From Pseudomonadota bacterium (GTDB lineage Bacteria > Myxococcota_A > UBA9160 > SZUA-336), in contig QJZC01000033.1 of NCBI GenBank assembly GCA_003247575.1, positions 1 through 64,000 on the forward strand: a stretch of 64,000 nt of DNA, written 5' to 3'. A program made the position numbers and the translations under genes. This document shows positions 44,818-56,738 of this stretch, in pieces. The notes under the pieces are model-generated. The model had not been told where the DNA came from and did no database searches. It worked only from the letters and a program-made list of their open reading frames with translations. Each line of letters begins with the position of its first letter. Position 1 is the stretch's first letter.

Positions 44818-45754
44818 CCGCGGTCACCCGATGGAAGTAGTCCTCGAGGCTGGGCCGTCGCGTAACCAGTTGAGAGACTTCGAAACCCTCTCCTACGAGA
44901 AGAGCATTGAGCTCTGCTCGACGCGCCTCGAGTACGCGAAGGCGCAGCCGGCCATCTCGCAGCTCGGGCTCTTGGCACCAGTCGAGCAGGCGCACCCGCT
45001 CGAAGGCCTTGTCGGGCTGCGCGACCTCGATCTCGAGCCAGCGCTGGTCAGCACCGAAGAGGGCGTCGACATCGGCCTCTTCGAGTCTGCGCCCGCGATG
45101 CAGGATGGCCACGCGATTGCAGATGTCCTCTACCTCGCTCAGCTGATGGCTCGAGAGGACGACAGTGATTCCTTCTTCGTCCCGCAGGCGCCGGATCAGG
45201 TTCCTCACTTCGAGGATCCCCCGCGGATCCAGATTGCTCGTCGGTTCATCCAACACCAGCAGCTTCGGGGCTCCGAGCAGAGCCTGACCGATGTAGAGGC
45301 GCTGGAGCATCCCCTGCGAGTAGCTGCGGACTCGGATGCCTGGACGCCGGTCCAAGCCCACGAGCTCCATGGCCTGTTCGGGGCTGCGTCCTGCCGGGGA
45401 TCCGGCCAATTCGTGCAGCAGCCTCAGATTCGTAGCTCCGTCGAGGTGCGGGTAGAAGGCCGGCGCTTCGATCGTTGCTCCGAGCAGCGGGGCTACACGG
45501 ATCCAGTCCGACTGTACGTCCCTGCCCATCACGCGCGCGACCCCCGAGTCGGGGCGTAGATAGCGCAGTAGGACACGAAGCGCTGTGGTCTTCCCTGCCC
45601 CGTTCAGACCGAGCAGGCCGTAGACGTCGCCCTGCCGAATGCACAGGTCGACCCCGCTCAGCGCTCGAAAGTCGCCAAAGCACCGAGTCACCCCCTCGAG
45701 CGAGGCGACCACGTCCGAATCAGGCACTACCGAAGTGGGCACTACCGAAGCCAT
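44810..45754 (-). CDS. ABC transporter ATP-binding protein
   Basis: A 314-residue ATPase with Walker A GLNGAGKTT, the relaxed signature SYSQGMLQR, Walker B LLVLDEPTSNLDP and the switch His in LSSHQLSEVEDI. A C-terminal domain of about 80 residues (YFHRVTADA at the end) is typical of the ABC-2 efflux and GldA or Nos-type ATPases. The N-terminus holds a five-residue duplication (SVVPTSVVPD) from a 15-bp DNA repeat. It is first in the five-gene overlapping operon and is divergent from the ECF sigma gene across 202 bp. Confidence 0.93.
   Translation of the reverse strand: MASVVPTSVVPDSDVVASLEGVTRCFGDFRALSGVDLCIRQGDVYGLLGLNGAGKTTALRVLLRYLRPDSGVARVMGRDVQSDWIRVAPLLGATIEAPAFYPHLDGATNLRLLHELAGSPAGRSPEQAMELVGLDRRPGIRVRSYSQGMLQRLYIGQALLGAPKLLVLDEPTSNLDPRGILEVRNLIRRLRDEEGITVVLSSHQLSEVEDICNRVAILHRGRRLEEADVDALFGADQRWLEIEVAQPDKAFERVRLLDWCQEPELRDGRLRLRVLEARRAELNALLVGEGFEVSQLVTRRPSLEDYFHRVTADA
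45724..45753. repeat. 15-bp tandem repeat at the start of the ABC ATPase gene
   Basis: Two 15-bp units share their first 12 bases (GCACTACCGAAG) and encode the repeated SVVP at the N-terminus of the ATPase. It is in frame, so it lengthens the leader by five residues without a shift. Confidence 0.7.
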
Positions 45755-45956
45755 GAATGGGGGTCTTGGTGCGGGGCAGTTGCGATACGCAGGCGCAATC
45801 TCCCAACAGCTTGGCGACCTTATCAGAGTGCGCGCGGCCTAGCCAAGAGCTAGCGAGGAGGCTCGACCGGACCCAGCACCCCGCTAGGGGCCAAAGCGCG
45901 GTTGGCCGTCGGCAAGAAGGTTGCCGGGTGCGAGAGGATGGGCGTAACGTGTCCTT

Positions 45957-46547
45957 GTGCTCGAGCGTAGAACCACACGAGAACAGGATCTCGACGAGAT
46001 GCGCAGCGAATGGGGCCTCTGGATGTCCCAGGCGCAGGCGGGCGATGCCGTGGCCTACGAGCGACTGCTACGAGCGCTGGTGCCGATGCTCGAGCGATTC
46101 GTGCGCGCGCGTCTGCATGATCAGCAAGCGGCGGAGGACGTCGTGCAGAACATTCTCTTGGCCTTGCATCGTGCTCGCCACACGTACCGACCGGAGCGGC
46201 CCTTCCAGCCGTGGATCTTCGCGATCGCGCGCAATTCGGTGATCGACTCGCTCCGCAAGCAGAAGGTCCGACGACGCTTCGAGCAATCGCTCGATGGCGT
46301 GCCGGATCCGAGTCAGGACACCCCAATCGGGCCGGAACCCGATTCGATCTCTCCGGAGCTGGCGCGGGCCCTTGCACAGCTGCCCGCGGCCCAGCGCGAA
46401 GCCGTCGAGCTGGTCAAGCTGCACGGGCTATCGATGCAGGAAGCCGCGGAGCGTGCGGGCACGACCGCCGGCGCTCTCAAGGTGAGAGCACACCGCGGCT
46501 ACCGCAAGTTGCGTGGACTCTTGGAGGAGATGCGGACAGACCCATGA
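45957..46547 (+). CDS. ECF-family RNA polymerase sigma factor
   Basis: Up to 196 residues (GTG 45957) or 182 (ATG 45999). Region 2 (AEDVVQNILLALHRARHTY, FQPWIFAIARNSVIDSLRK) and region 4 (LPAAQREAVELVKLHGLSM, ALKVRAHRGYRKLR) are intact, with no regions 1 or 3. It directs transcription of a small stress-type regulon. The next gene, overlapping by ATGA, encodes its likely anti-sigma factor, an NrsF-type membrane protein. No characteristic ECF promoter could be confirmed by eye in the 202-bp divergent region. Confidence 0.92.
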   Translation: MLERRTTREQDLDEMRSEWGLWMSQAQAGDAVAYERLLRALVPMLERFVRARLHDQQAAEDVVQNILLALHRARHTYRPERPFQPWIFAIARNSVIDSLRKQKVRRRFEQSLDGVPDPSQDTPIGPEPDSISPELARALAQLPAAQREAVELVKLHGLSMQEAAERAGTTAGALKVRAHRGYRKLRGLLEEMRTDP

Positions 46548-47215
46548 GTCAGCGATCGACAGACGTACTCGTCGCCGAGCTTGTTTCGGATTTGGAGCCG
46601 GTATCCCGCGTACCCCAGCTGCGCATACCCGCGTTCGGCCTGCTGGCCGGTTGGATGTCGCTCGCCGCAACGGTATCGATCTGGCCTGGTGCCCAGTCGG
46701 TGGGCACCCCGGACTTTCTGCCGCTCTTTCTCGGGATCGGGGTCTTCGCGAGTGGTGGGCTGTGCAGTGCACTCGCGCTCTGCATCCCCGGCCGTGAACG
46801 GACCGCGCGAATCGGCTACGCGCTCTGTGGTGTAGGTGCAGCTTGCGTGGCGGGAGTGGCGCTCACGCGCCACGCGACGTTCCCGTCCGCGAGCTTGAGC
46901 TATCTCGCAGCTCAGACCATGCACGATTGGATCTGCGTGGGTTTGGCGACGATCTTCGCGGTCCCGTTCCTGGCACTGGTGCTGCGGTTCGGTCGCAGTG
47001 CCTGGGTGCTCCGACACTGGGTGGTATCCGCCTACGCCGGAATCGGAAGCGTCTCTTGTGGCGCGATGCTGGTTCACGCAATCTGCGCGGAGCGATGCGC
47101 AGAGCACGCGCTCGGCTCCCACGCGCTGGCGCCCATCTGGGGAGCACCTCTCCTACTGATCCCAGCCTATCTCGCGCTTCGTCGTCGGAGCCTTTTGCCC
47201 CGACGAGTCCCTTGA
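46544..47215 (+). CDS. NrsF-type (DUF1109) integral-membrane anti-sigma factor
   Basis: A 223-residue protein: a short cytoplasmic N-terminus (STDVLVAELVSDLEPVSRVP) followed by six hydrophobic helices. The helix spacing and the paired location fit the DUF1109/NrsF family, in which the membrane protein holds the cognate ECF sigma factor. The ATG overlaps the sigma gene stop (ATGA). Two cysteines in a late loop (HAICAERCAEH) might take part in redox or metal sensing, which has been described for relatives; this is inference here. Confidence 0.82.
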   Translation: MSQRSTDVLVAELVSDLEPVSRVPQLRIPAFGLLAGWMSLAATVSIWPGAQSVGTPDFLPLFLGIGVFASGGLCSALALCIPGRERTARIGYALCGVGAACVAGVALTRHATFPSASLSYLAAQTMHDWICVGLATIFAVPFLALVLRFGRSAWVLRHWVVSAYAGIGSVSCGAMLVHAICAERCAEHALGSHALAPIWGAPLLLIPAYLALRRRSLLPRRVP

Positions 47216-47237
47216 AACCAGCCCCCTCCGCACGCGC

Positions 47238-47265
47238 GCTCTGCGGGAGTGACATCCCGCAGAGC
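47238..47265. terminator. Bidirectional hairpin between nrsF-type gene and atpE
   Basis: An 11-bp perfect stem (GCTCTGCGGGA, 47238-47248, with its complement at 47255-47265) and a six-base loop lie in the 67-bp gap between two convergent genes. There is no long T-run, but the position and stability suit a shared terminator. Confidence 0.55.
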
Positions 47266-47282
47266 CCGGGCAGAGTCGTCTT

Positions 47283-47597
47283 CTAGATCTTGCCCTGAAG
47301 GAGCAAGCCGATGATCAGGCCGTAGAGCGCGATCGATTCGATCAGCGCCAGCGCGATGATCATCGGGGTCTGGATCTGACCTGCGGCGCCCGGATTGCGA
47401 GCTATTCCGGTCACAGCCGCACTGGCGGCGTTCCCCTGCGCCAGACCGCAGCCCAAGCCGGCCAACCCGATTGCCAATCCCGCTCCGATGGCGATTCCCC
47501 AGTTGCTACCGGTGCCGCCTCCATCCTCGGCAAACGCCAGCTCGGGAGCCAGGGCCATCGCCACGAACGCCACGGCCAAAGTCATAACTACACGCAT
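47283..47597 (-). CDS. atpE: ATP synthase F0 subunit c, with signal-peptide-like leader
   Basis: A 104-residue protein. Residues 1-23 look like a Sec leader (ending ELAFA), unlike most bacterial c subunits but seen in this branch. Two helices follow, with Arg67-Asn68-Pro69 in the loop and the ion-carrying Glu87. Gln54, Ser88 and Tyr92 occupy positions that bind Na+ in Na+-driven c rings, whereas the Thr of that site is Ile89. The start is ATG 47597 with GGAGG ten bases upstream. It is the last of the F0 genes here. Confidence 0.95.
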   Translation of the reverse strand: MRVVMTLAVAFVAMALAPELAFAEDGGGTGSNWGIAIGAGLAIGLAGLGCGLAQGNAASAAVTGIARNPGAAGQIQTPMIIALALIESIALYGLIIGLLLQGKI

Positions 47598-47628
47598 CGT
47601 CTTCTTACCTCCTGAGAGTGGGCTCGGC

Positions 47629-48333
47629 TCAGTGATGAGCATCCTCGAGGGCCTGCCCAATGTAGATGATTGTCAGGAACGAAAATATGAAGGCCTGCAG
47701 GAACGCCACGAAGAGTCCCAGACCCATGAAGACCCAGGGCACGAACCACTGGATCACCGGAAACGAGAGGAATACGGCGACGAGCGTATGATCGGCAAAC
47801 AGGTTCCCGGTGAGACGAACCGTGAGCGATAGCATACGCGACAGATGGCTGATCACCTCGATCACCAACATCAGTGGAGCCAACCACCAGATCGGCCCCA
47901 TCAGATGGCCGAGGTACGTGGCAGCGCCCTGCTCCTTGAACGCGACATACTCCGCAACACAGAACGACATGAGCGCCCAAGAAAGATTCGTCTCGACGTA
48001 GGAGGTGGGACCACCGAGACCCGGCACCAATCCAAGCAGGTTCGAGACGAGGATGAACAGCCCGAGCGTGCCGACCAAGGGAAGGTACTTCGGCCAGCTG
48101 GGTCCGATCGTATCCTTCATGAGACTCACGATCCCCTCGAGCAGGATCTCCATGAAGTTGCGCAGGGTCGGCTTGGCAGAAGGGATCAGCGCCTGATCCC
48201 CCGCCGCCACGAGCTGACGCTGCATGACGAAGGACACGAGCAATAGCAGCACGACCGCGACCATGAGCGTCTGGAATGCGATCGGGATGGCACCCGCAAA
48301 CATTTCGAAGATCGAGTAAGGCTGAATGATCAT
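47629..48333 (-). CDS. atpB: ATP synthase F0 subunit a
   Basis: A 234-residue membrane protein with about six helices. SLTVRLTGNLFADH holds the essential Arg that faces the c ring, and LQAFIFSFLTIIYIGQAL is the conserved C-terminal helix. It carries ions to and from the c ring. It starts one base after the atpI-like gene and is followed by atpE after 31 bp. Confidence 0.96.
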   Translation of the reverse strand: MIIQPYSIFEMFAGAIPIAFQTLMVAVVLLLLVSFVMQRQLVAAGDQALIPSAKPTLRNFMEILLEGIVSLMKDTIGPSWPKYLPLVGTLGLFILVSNLLGLVPGLGGPTSYVETNLSWALMSFCVAEYVAFKEQGAATYLGHLMGPIWWLAPLMLVIEVISHLSRMLSLTVRLTGNLFADHTLVAVFLSFPVIQWFVPWVFMGLGLFVAFLQAFIFSFLTIIYIGQALEDAHH

Positions 48334-48334
48334 G

Positions 48335-48694
48335 TCACGCCTCGCGTCCAGCTGTGGTCAGCCCATGCCAGAGAACTGTGGGGACGGCGGTGGACAGGCC
48401 GACAGTGAGTCCGATCGGATGAATGGGAACCAGCAGGAATACGGCCCCTACGGAGCCGAGCAGAAACACGAGCCGAAGTGCCGCACCCTGCGAGAGAGCA
48501 CCCACTTCGCGTTGCCTTGCTCGCGTGGCCCAGCTGCGCACCGTGCGCTCGAGCCACCAGAGATTGATCGCCTGCATTCCGCCTCCGAGGACAACGCTCG
48601 CTGCAAAGTCCAGTCCCCATACCAGAGAGATGGCCAGTGTCGCGCCTAGCACGACCAAATGCTGGTTTCGCAGCGAATCTAGCCCCACCTTCAT
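48335..48694 (-). CDS. atpI: ATP synthase I-type membrane protein
   Basis: A 119-residue protein with about four hydrophobic segments, including LAISLVWGLDFAASVVLGGG and ALRLVFLLGSVGAVFLLV. Size, topology and position directly before atpB fit the AtpI family, which helps assemble the c ring. It overlaps the AtpZ-like gene by four bases (ATGA). Confidence 0.75.
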   Translation of the reverse strand: MKVGLDSLRNQHLVVLGATLAISLVWGLDFAASVVLGGGMQAINLWWLERTVRSWATRARQREVGALSQGAALRLVFLLGSVGAVFLLVPIHPIGLTVGLSTAVPTVLWHGLTTAGREA

Positions 48695-49020
48695 CCGTTT
48701 CCCTTGCCGTCGCGCCCAGGAGTGTCTCCGGTCGACGCACGCTCAGCACTCTGGTCCCCCTCGGGGTGCGATTCCCCGGATGGACTCTCCTCGGTGTGCG
48801 GTCCAGTGGAGCTCCCGGGACCAATCTTGAGAAGGCGCCGCGTCGCGGCGGCCCCTCCCAAAACGAGGCCAACCAACAGGAAGATGGGCTCCGTCCCGAA
48901 ATTTTCGTCGGCATAGTAGCCGCCGAACATCGCCAGAACAACGCTGATGACCGCTTCGAATGTAGCTTCGTAGACGCGCCCCCAAGCGGTACGCGGGGCT
49001 GGGGGCCGAAGGCCCGGCAT
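48691..49020 (-). CDS. AtpZ/AtpI-type small membrane protein
   Basis: A 109-residue protein with two hydrophobic segments, AVISVVLAMFGGYYADENFG and IFLLVGLVLGGAAATRRLLK, matching the short AtpZ-type F0-associated family. The 45-residue tail is acidic, Ser/Pro/Gly rich and probably disordered. It starts one base after hemL ends. Confidence 0.75.
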   Translation of the reverse strand: MPGLRPPAPRTAWGRVYEATFEAVISVVLAMFGGYYADENFGTEPIFLLVGLVLGGAAATRRLLKIGPGSSTGPHTEESPSGESHPEGDQSAERASTGDTPGRDGKGNG

Positions 49021-49021
49021 C

Positions 49022-50308
49022 TCACAGAACCTTGCGGAATGCTCGCCGCGCCGCCTCGAGCGTCTCCTCGACCTCAGTGGGTCCGTGCGCCAAGGTCAGG
49101 AAGGTCACTTCGTAGGGGGATGGCGCCAGGTAGATACCCTGGTCCAGCATGGCGTGGAAGAAAGCCTTGAAGCGGCGCTCGTCCGACTTGCGCGCGTCTT
49201 CGTAGCTTCGCACGGGCCCCGGATGAAAGAAAAATCCGAGCATGCCTCCGATCGCGGCGCTCACGAATGGAACACCCGCCTCCGCCGCCAGGGTCCGGAG
49301 GCCGTCGCTGAGCTCGCCTGAAAGCTTGTCCAGCTGCTCGTAGACTCCATCCCGACTGAGAAGATCCAGCACGGCGAGCCCGGCCGCCATCGCGACCGGA
49401 TTCCCGGAGAGAGTGCCGGCCTGGAAGACCGGGCCTTCTGGCGCCATCTGCTGCATCAGGTCTGCGCGTCCGGCGTAGGCGCCGACCGGCATACCGCCGC
49501 CGATGATCTTCCCGAAGCAGGTTAGGTCGGGACGCAGCTGGAAGCGCTCCTGAGCTCCGCCTCGCGCCACCCGGAAGCCGGTGATCACCTCGTCGAAGAC
49601 CAGCAGCGAGCCATGGGCATCGCATAGTCGTCGCAGCCCTTCCAGAAAGCCGTCATCGGGCATCACCAAGCCCATGTTCGCAGCGCAGGGCTCGACCAGA
49701 ATGGCCGCAATCTCACTCGGATAGCGCCGAAATGCCTCTTCGACGGCCTCGAGGTCGTTGAACTCGACCTGCAAGGTGTCCTGCACGGCGGCGCGGGTCA
49801 CTCCCGCGGTACCCGGAATCCCGAGCGTAGCGACACCCGACCCCGCCTTGGCCAGCAGCTCGTTGCTGTGGCCATGGTAGCCCCCCTCGAACTTGAGGAT
49901 CCGCTCCCGCCGGGTGGCGGCCCGCGCAAGCCGGAGCGCGCTCATGACCGCCTCGGTCCCCGAGTTCACGAATCGCACGCGCTCGGCACTGGGAATCCAC
50001 TCGATCACGCGCTCGGCGAGCTCCACCTCGAGCTCCGTGGGAGCGCCGAAACTCATCCCTCGCGCGGCGGCAGAACGCACGGCATCGACGACCACCGGAT
50101 GTGCATGACCCGCGATGATCGCCCCCCAGGATGCGACGTAATCGATGTATCGGTTTCCGTCTACGTCTTCGATACGCGCCCCGCTCGCCTGTGCGATCAC
50201 CCGAGCGACTCCACCCACCGAGCCGAAGGCACGAACGGGGCTATTCACTCCGCCCGGCATCAGCTGCTGGGCGCGGCGCATCACCTTCTTCGATCGATTG
50301 GTCCGCAC
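49022..50308 (-). CDS. hemL: Glutamate-1-semialdehyde 2,1-aminomutase
   Basis: A 428-residue PLP enzyme of the C5 tetrapyrrole pathway, making 5-aminolevulinate. PMPGGVNSPVRAF-type N-terminus, GTEAVMSALRLARAATRR, LLVFDEVITGFR and the PLP-binding lysine in CFGKIIGGGMPVGA are all intact. The start is GTG 50308. It sits between gyrA and the F0 genes on the same strand. Confidence 0.96.
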   Translation of the reverse strand: MRTNRSKKVMRRAQQLMPGGVNSPVRAFGSVGGVARVIAQASGARIEDVDGNRYIDYVASWGAIIAGHAHPVVVDAVRSAAARGMSFGAPTELEVELAERVIEWIPSAERVRFVNSGTEAVMSALRLARAATRRERILKFEGGYHGHSNELLAKAGSGVATLGIPGTAGVTRAAVQDTLQVEFNDLEAVEEAFRRYPSEIAAILVEPCAANMGLVMPDDGFLEGLRRLCDAHGSLLVFDEVITGFRVARGGAQERFQLRPDLTCFGKIIGGGMPVGAYAGRADLMQQMAPEGPVFQAGTLSGNPVAMAAGLAVLDLLSRDGVYEQLDKLSGELSDGLRTLAAEAGVPFVSAAIGGMLGFFFHPGPVRSYEDARKSDERRFKAFFHAMLDQGIYLAPSPYEVTFLTLAHGPTEVEETLEAARRAFRKVL

Positions 50309-50366
50309 TCTTACCGCCTTCCGTCCACTCCTCGAGAGGGGCCGCTTATTGCTGTCCTCGGCTGCG

Positions 50367-52892
50367 TCACGCCGGAGCCGCTGCGGGGTCCGGCTCGGGG
50401 GCTACCGAGTTGCTCGCTACATCTTCCATGAGCCGAGCGACCGACACCACGCGCTCGCCTTCGTTCGCCTCCATCAAGCGAACCCCTTGCGTATTGCGAC
50501 CCATGATCGGGATCGAGTCCGCCCGTAGACGCAGGATCTTCCCGCCCGTCGTGATCAACATGACCTCGTCGTCGTCGTCTACCTGAAGGATTCCAATGAC
50601 AGCGCCGTTTCGACTGCTCGTCTTAATCGTGATGATGCCCTGTCCACCCCGATTCTGCTCGCGATAGTCGTCGAGAGGCGAGCGCTTGCCGAAGCCGTTC
50701 TCGGTGAACGTGAGAATTCCCTGGCCAGGTGAAAGGATCTCCATGCCGACGGCGGCATCCCCCTCACGCGTCGAGATCGCGCGCACCCCCGCAGCCGTTC
50801 GCCCCATTGCGCGAGCCTGAGACTCGTGGAAGCGGATTGCCTTCCCACCCTGCGTGGCGATCAGCACCTGATCGTCGCCGGATGTCCGGGCGGCCCCGAT
50901 CAGCTCGTCCGAGTCCGCGAGATTGATCGCGATGATGCCTCCCCGACGCGGGCTGGCATAGGCCTCGAGCGGCGTCTTCTTGATCGTGCCCTTACGGGTG
51001 CACAGCAGGACGAAACCACCCTCATCGTAGGTGCGAACCGGCAGGACGGCCGACACCCGCTCTCCTTCCGACAGAGACAGCAGATTTGCGAGCGCGCGTC
51101 CGCGCGCGCCGCGGCCGAGCTCGGGTAGGTCGAAAACCTTGATCCAGTGCACACGTCCCAGATTCGTGAAGCAGAGCAGCCACGCGTGGGTCGAGGCGAC
51201 GAAGAGCTGGGTGACGAAATCCTCGTCCTTCGTACCGATTCCCGTCTTGCCCTTCCCCCCCCTGCGCTGAGCCCGGTAGAGAGCAGGCTGGTTCCGCTTC
51301 ACATAGCCCGCGTGCGTGATCGTGACCACCATGTCCTCTTCGGCGATCAGATCCTCGGTCCGAATGTTCTCTACCGCATCGGCAAACTCGGTCCGACGCG
51401 AATCTCCGTACTTCTCGCGGATCTCGGCGAGCTCCTCGAGGATGAGGTCGCGCACCTTTTCGTCGCTGGCCAACAGCGCTTTGAGCTCCGCGATGCGCGC
51501 GCGAACCTCGGCCAGGTCGTCGAGGATGCGCTGGCGCTCCATGGCCGTCAGCCGCTGCAAGCGCAGCTCGAGGATCGCCTGCGCCTGGCGCTCCGACAGC
51601 TCGAACTGATCCATGAGACCGGTGCGCGCCGCCGCCGGACTCTCGCTCGACCGGATCAGAGCAATGACCGCGTCCAGATTCTCGAGCGCGCGGGCGAATC
51701 CCTCGAGCACATGCGCTCGATCCTCGGCCTGACGCAGGTCGTAGGCGGCGCGGCGCCGCACCACCTCGCGTCGGAACTCGAGGAAGTGCTGAAGCAGCGC
51801 CTTGATGTCCAAGGTGCGCGGCCGGTTCTTCACCAGCGCCAAGAGATTGACGCCGAAGGTACTCTGCATCGGCGACAGCTTGTAGAGGTTGTTGAGGACG
51901 ACGTCCTCGTTCGCCTCCTTCTTGAGCTCGATCACGACCCGCATGCCGCGTCGATCCGACTCGTCTCGGATGTCGCTTATCCCGTCGATCTTTCCGTCAC
52001 GAACCAGGTCGGCGATCTTCTCGATCATCGAAGCCTTGTTCACCATGTACGGGATCTCGGTGACGATCACCGCCTTGCGACCGGATCGATTCTCTTCGAC
52101 GCCGGCCCGGGCACGAATCGTCAGCAACCCGCGCCCCGTGCGGTAAGCGCTGCGAATCCCGTCCTTACCGCAGATGATTGCGCCAGTTGGGAAGTCCGGG
52201 CCCGGCAGTTTCTCCATCAGCTCGTCGATGCCCGTATCGGGCTCGCGTAGCATCAGGCTGAGCGCATCGACCACCTCGCCCAGATTGTGCGGCGGGATAT
52301 TCGTGGCCATGCCCACCGCAATCCCGGTCGACCCGTTGATGACCAGATTCGGCACGCGCGTCGGTAGCACGATCGGCTCCGTACGCGTGTTGTCGTAGTT
52401 CGGAACGAAATCTACGGTGTCGCGTCCGAGGTCAGCCATGATCTCGGACGCGATCCGCGAAAGACGCGCTTCCGTATACCGCATGGCAGCGGGCGGATCT
52501 CCGTCGATCGACCCGAAATTCCCCTGACCATCGACGAGCGGATAGCGCATGGCGAAGGGCTGAGCGAGCCGGACGATCGAGGGATAGATGACCGCTTCGC
52601 CGTGCGGATGATAGTTTCCGGATACGTCACCCGAAATCTTGGCACACTTGCGGTACGGGCGATCTACGGTGAGGTTCAGGTCATTGAACGTCGCTAGAAT
52701 CCGTCGCTGCGACGGCTTCAAGCCATCGCGCACGTCGGGTAGCGCGCGGCTGATGATGACCGACATCGAGTAGTCGAGAAACGAACGCCGCATCTCGTCT
52801 TCGATGTTGACCGGAATCGGTGGATTGCCCTCGGGCGGCTGTTCCGATCCGGGCGAATCGGGGGAGTCGGGCGGCTGAGGTGTATCTGACAT
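50367..52892 (-). CDS. gyrA: DNA gyrase subunit A
   Basis: An 841-residue protein. The catalytic Tyr is Tyr139 ([10 protein letters not shown]), and the GyrA-box QRRGGKG in the C-terminal propeller marks it as gyrase and not topoisomerase IV. The quinolone region reads GEAVIYP at 98-104, so the positions equal to E. coli Ser83 and Asp87 are Ala100 and Pro104. It begins three bases after gyrB ends. The C-terminus ends in a short acidic, Pro/Ala tail. Confidence 0.98.
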   Translation of the reverse strand: MSDTPQPPDSPDSPGSEQPPEGNPPIPVNIEDEMRRSFLDYSMSVIISRALPDVRDGLKPSQRRILATFNDLNLTVDRPYRKCAKISGDVSGNYHPHGEAVIYPSIVRLAQPFAMRYPLVDGQGNFGSIDGDPPAAMRYTEARLSRIASEIMADLGRDTVDFVPNYDNTRTEPIVLPTRVPNLVINGSTGIAVGMATNIPPHNLGEVVDALSLMLREPDTGIDELMEKLPGPDFPTGAIICGKDGIRSAYRTGRGLLTIRARAGVEENRSGRKAVIVTEIPYMVNKASMIEKIADLVRDGKIDGISDIRDESDRRGMRVVIELKKEANEDVVLNNLYKLSPMQSTFGVNLLALVKNRPRTLDIKALLQHFLEFRREVVRRRAAYDLRQAEDRAHVLEGFARALENLDAVIALIRSSESPAAARTGLMDQFELSERQAQAILELRLQRLTAMERQRILDDLAEVRARIAELKALLASDEKVRDLILEELAEIREKYGDSRRTEFADAVENIRTEDLIAEEDMVVTITHAGYVKRNQPALYRAQRRGGKGKTGIGTKDEDFVTQLFVASTHAWLLCFTNLGRVHWIKVFDLPELGRGARGRALANLLSLSEGERVSAVLPVRTYDEGGFVLLCTRKGTIKKTPLEAYASPRRGGIIAINLADSDELIGAARTSGDDQVLIATQGGKAIRFHESQARAMGRTAAGVRAISTREGDAAVGMEILSPGQGILTFTENGFGKRSPLDDYREQNRGGQGIITIKTSSRNGAVIGILQVDDDDEVMLITTGGKILRLRADSIPIMGRNTQGVRLMEANEGERVVSVARLMEDVASNSVAPEPDPAAAPA

Positions 52893-52895
52893 CTG

Positions 52896-55631
<2,736 letters not shown>

Positions 55632-56738
55632 CTACAGCCTCATGGGCATAACGATGGCCAGCTGATCGGGGTCCTCGACCGGCCGAATCTGCGCGGGGGA
55701 GAGGCCGTCGATCAGCTCGAGCATGATCTCCTTCGACGGAATCGCCTGAAGCGCCTCGAGCACGTAGCGCGCATCGTAGCGGGTTGCGAAGGCAGGGCCG
55801 GAATACTCGATGTTGAGCTGCTCCGAGGCCTCGCCCAGATCCGGGTTGCTGGCGGAGAGTTGCATCTGATCCTGGTCGAGCGCAAAGGCGAAGCCACTGC
55901 CGCGGTCGGAGGCGACCAGGGAGACTCGGCGCACGGCGTGGAGTAGCCGCTCGCGATCGGTCACCAGCCGGATCGGCTGGTTCTCGGGGAGGACTTGACG
56001 AAACGATGGAAATTCTCCGTCGATGAGCCGGCAGGACAGCTGGTGGCCAGGTCGTCTGACCAGCAGGAATCCCTCGTTTACAGCGATCTCGACCTTCGCA
56101 TCCGTCTCGTCGCAGAGCTTGCGGAGCTCGACGACTCCTTTCCGTGGAACGATCAATCCCTTTTTGAACTCTTCGGGAGCGTTGGCCACGGTTCGGTCGA
56201 TCTTCGCAAGACGATGACCATCCGTGGCAACGCAGGAGAGAACGTCGTCTGCGGAGAGCTCCATGTAGATCCCGTTCAAGTTGTACCGGGTCTCGTCGCT
56301 GGACGTGGCGTAGAAGGTGCGATCGATCATCTCACGGACGATGGCGGCTTCGAGCTGGAAGAAGTCCACACCCTCTGCGCTCGGTAGGCTCGGATACTCC
56401 TCGGGTGAGATGGACAGGAGCGAGAAGCGTGTCTGGTTGGCACTCAACTCGACTCGAGAATCTGCACCCGTCTTGATCTCGACCAGGCTCGCATCGAGCT
56501 CGCGGACGATCTCGTGCAGCTTTTTGGCGCCGAGCGTGATGCGTCCAGGCTCCTCGACCTCGGCAACCAGGGTGCAGATGACTCCGACCTCGAGATCGGT
56601 CCCGATCAAGCGCAACTGGCCGCTCTGAGCTTCGATCAGGGTATTGGCCAATATGGGTAGCGTCCCACGGCGATCAACGATGGCTTGGACGCGCGCTACG
56701 CCTCGGAGGAACTCCTCACGGGCAATCTCGAACTTCAT
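55632..56738 (-). CDS. dnaN: DNA polymerase III beta subunit (sliding clamp)
   Basis: A 368-residue clamp: MKFEIAREEFLRGVARVQAIV at the N-terminus, RYNLNGIYMELS and TDGHRLA in the middle domain, and the C-terminal PVEDPDQLAIVMPMRL, which is the highly conserved clamp ending. It is first in the leftward dnaN-gyrB-gyrA series and is divergent from rpmH. dnaA, its usual upstream neighbour, is not present. Confidence 0.97.
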   Translation of the reverse strand: MKFEIAREEFLRGVARVQAIVDRRGTLPILANTLIEAQSGQLRLIGTDLEVGVICTLVAEVEEPGRITLGAKKLHEIVRELDASLVEIKTGADSRVELSANQTRFSLLSISPEEYPSLPSAEGVDFFQLEAAIVREMIDRTFYATSSDETRYNLNGIYMELSADDVLSCVATDGHRLAKIDRTVANAPEEFKKGLIVPRKGVVELRKLCDETDAKVEIAVNEGFLLVRRPGHQLSCRLIDGEFPSFRQVLPENQPIRLVTDRERLLHAVRRVSLVASDRGSGFAFALDQDQMQLSASNPDLGEASEQLNIEYSGPAFATRYDARYVLEALQAIPSKEIMLELIDGLSPAQIRPVEDPDQLAIVMPMRL

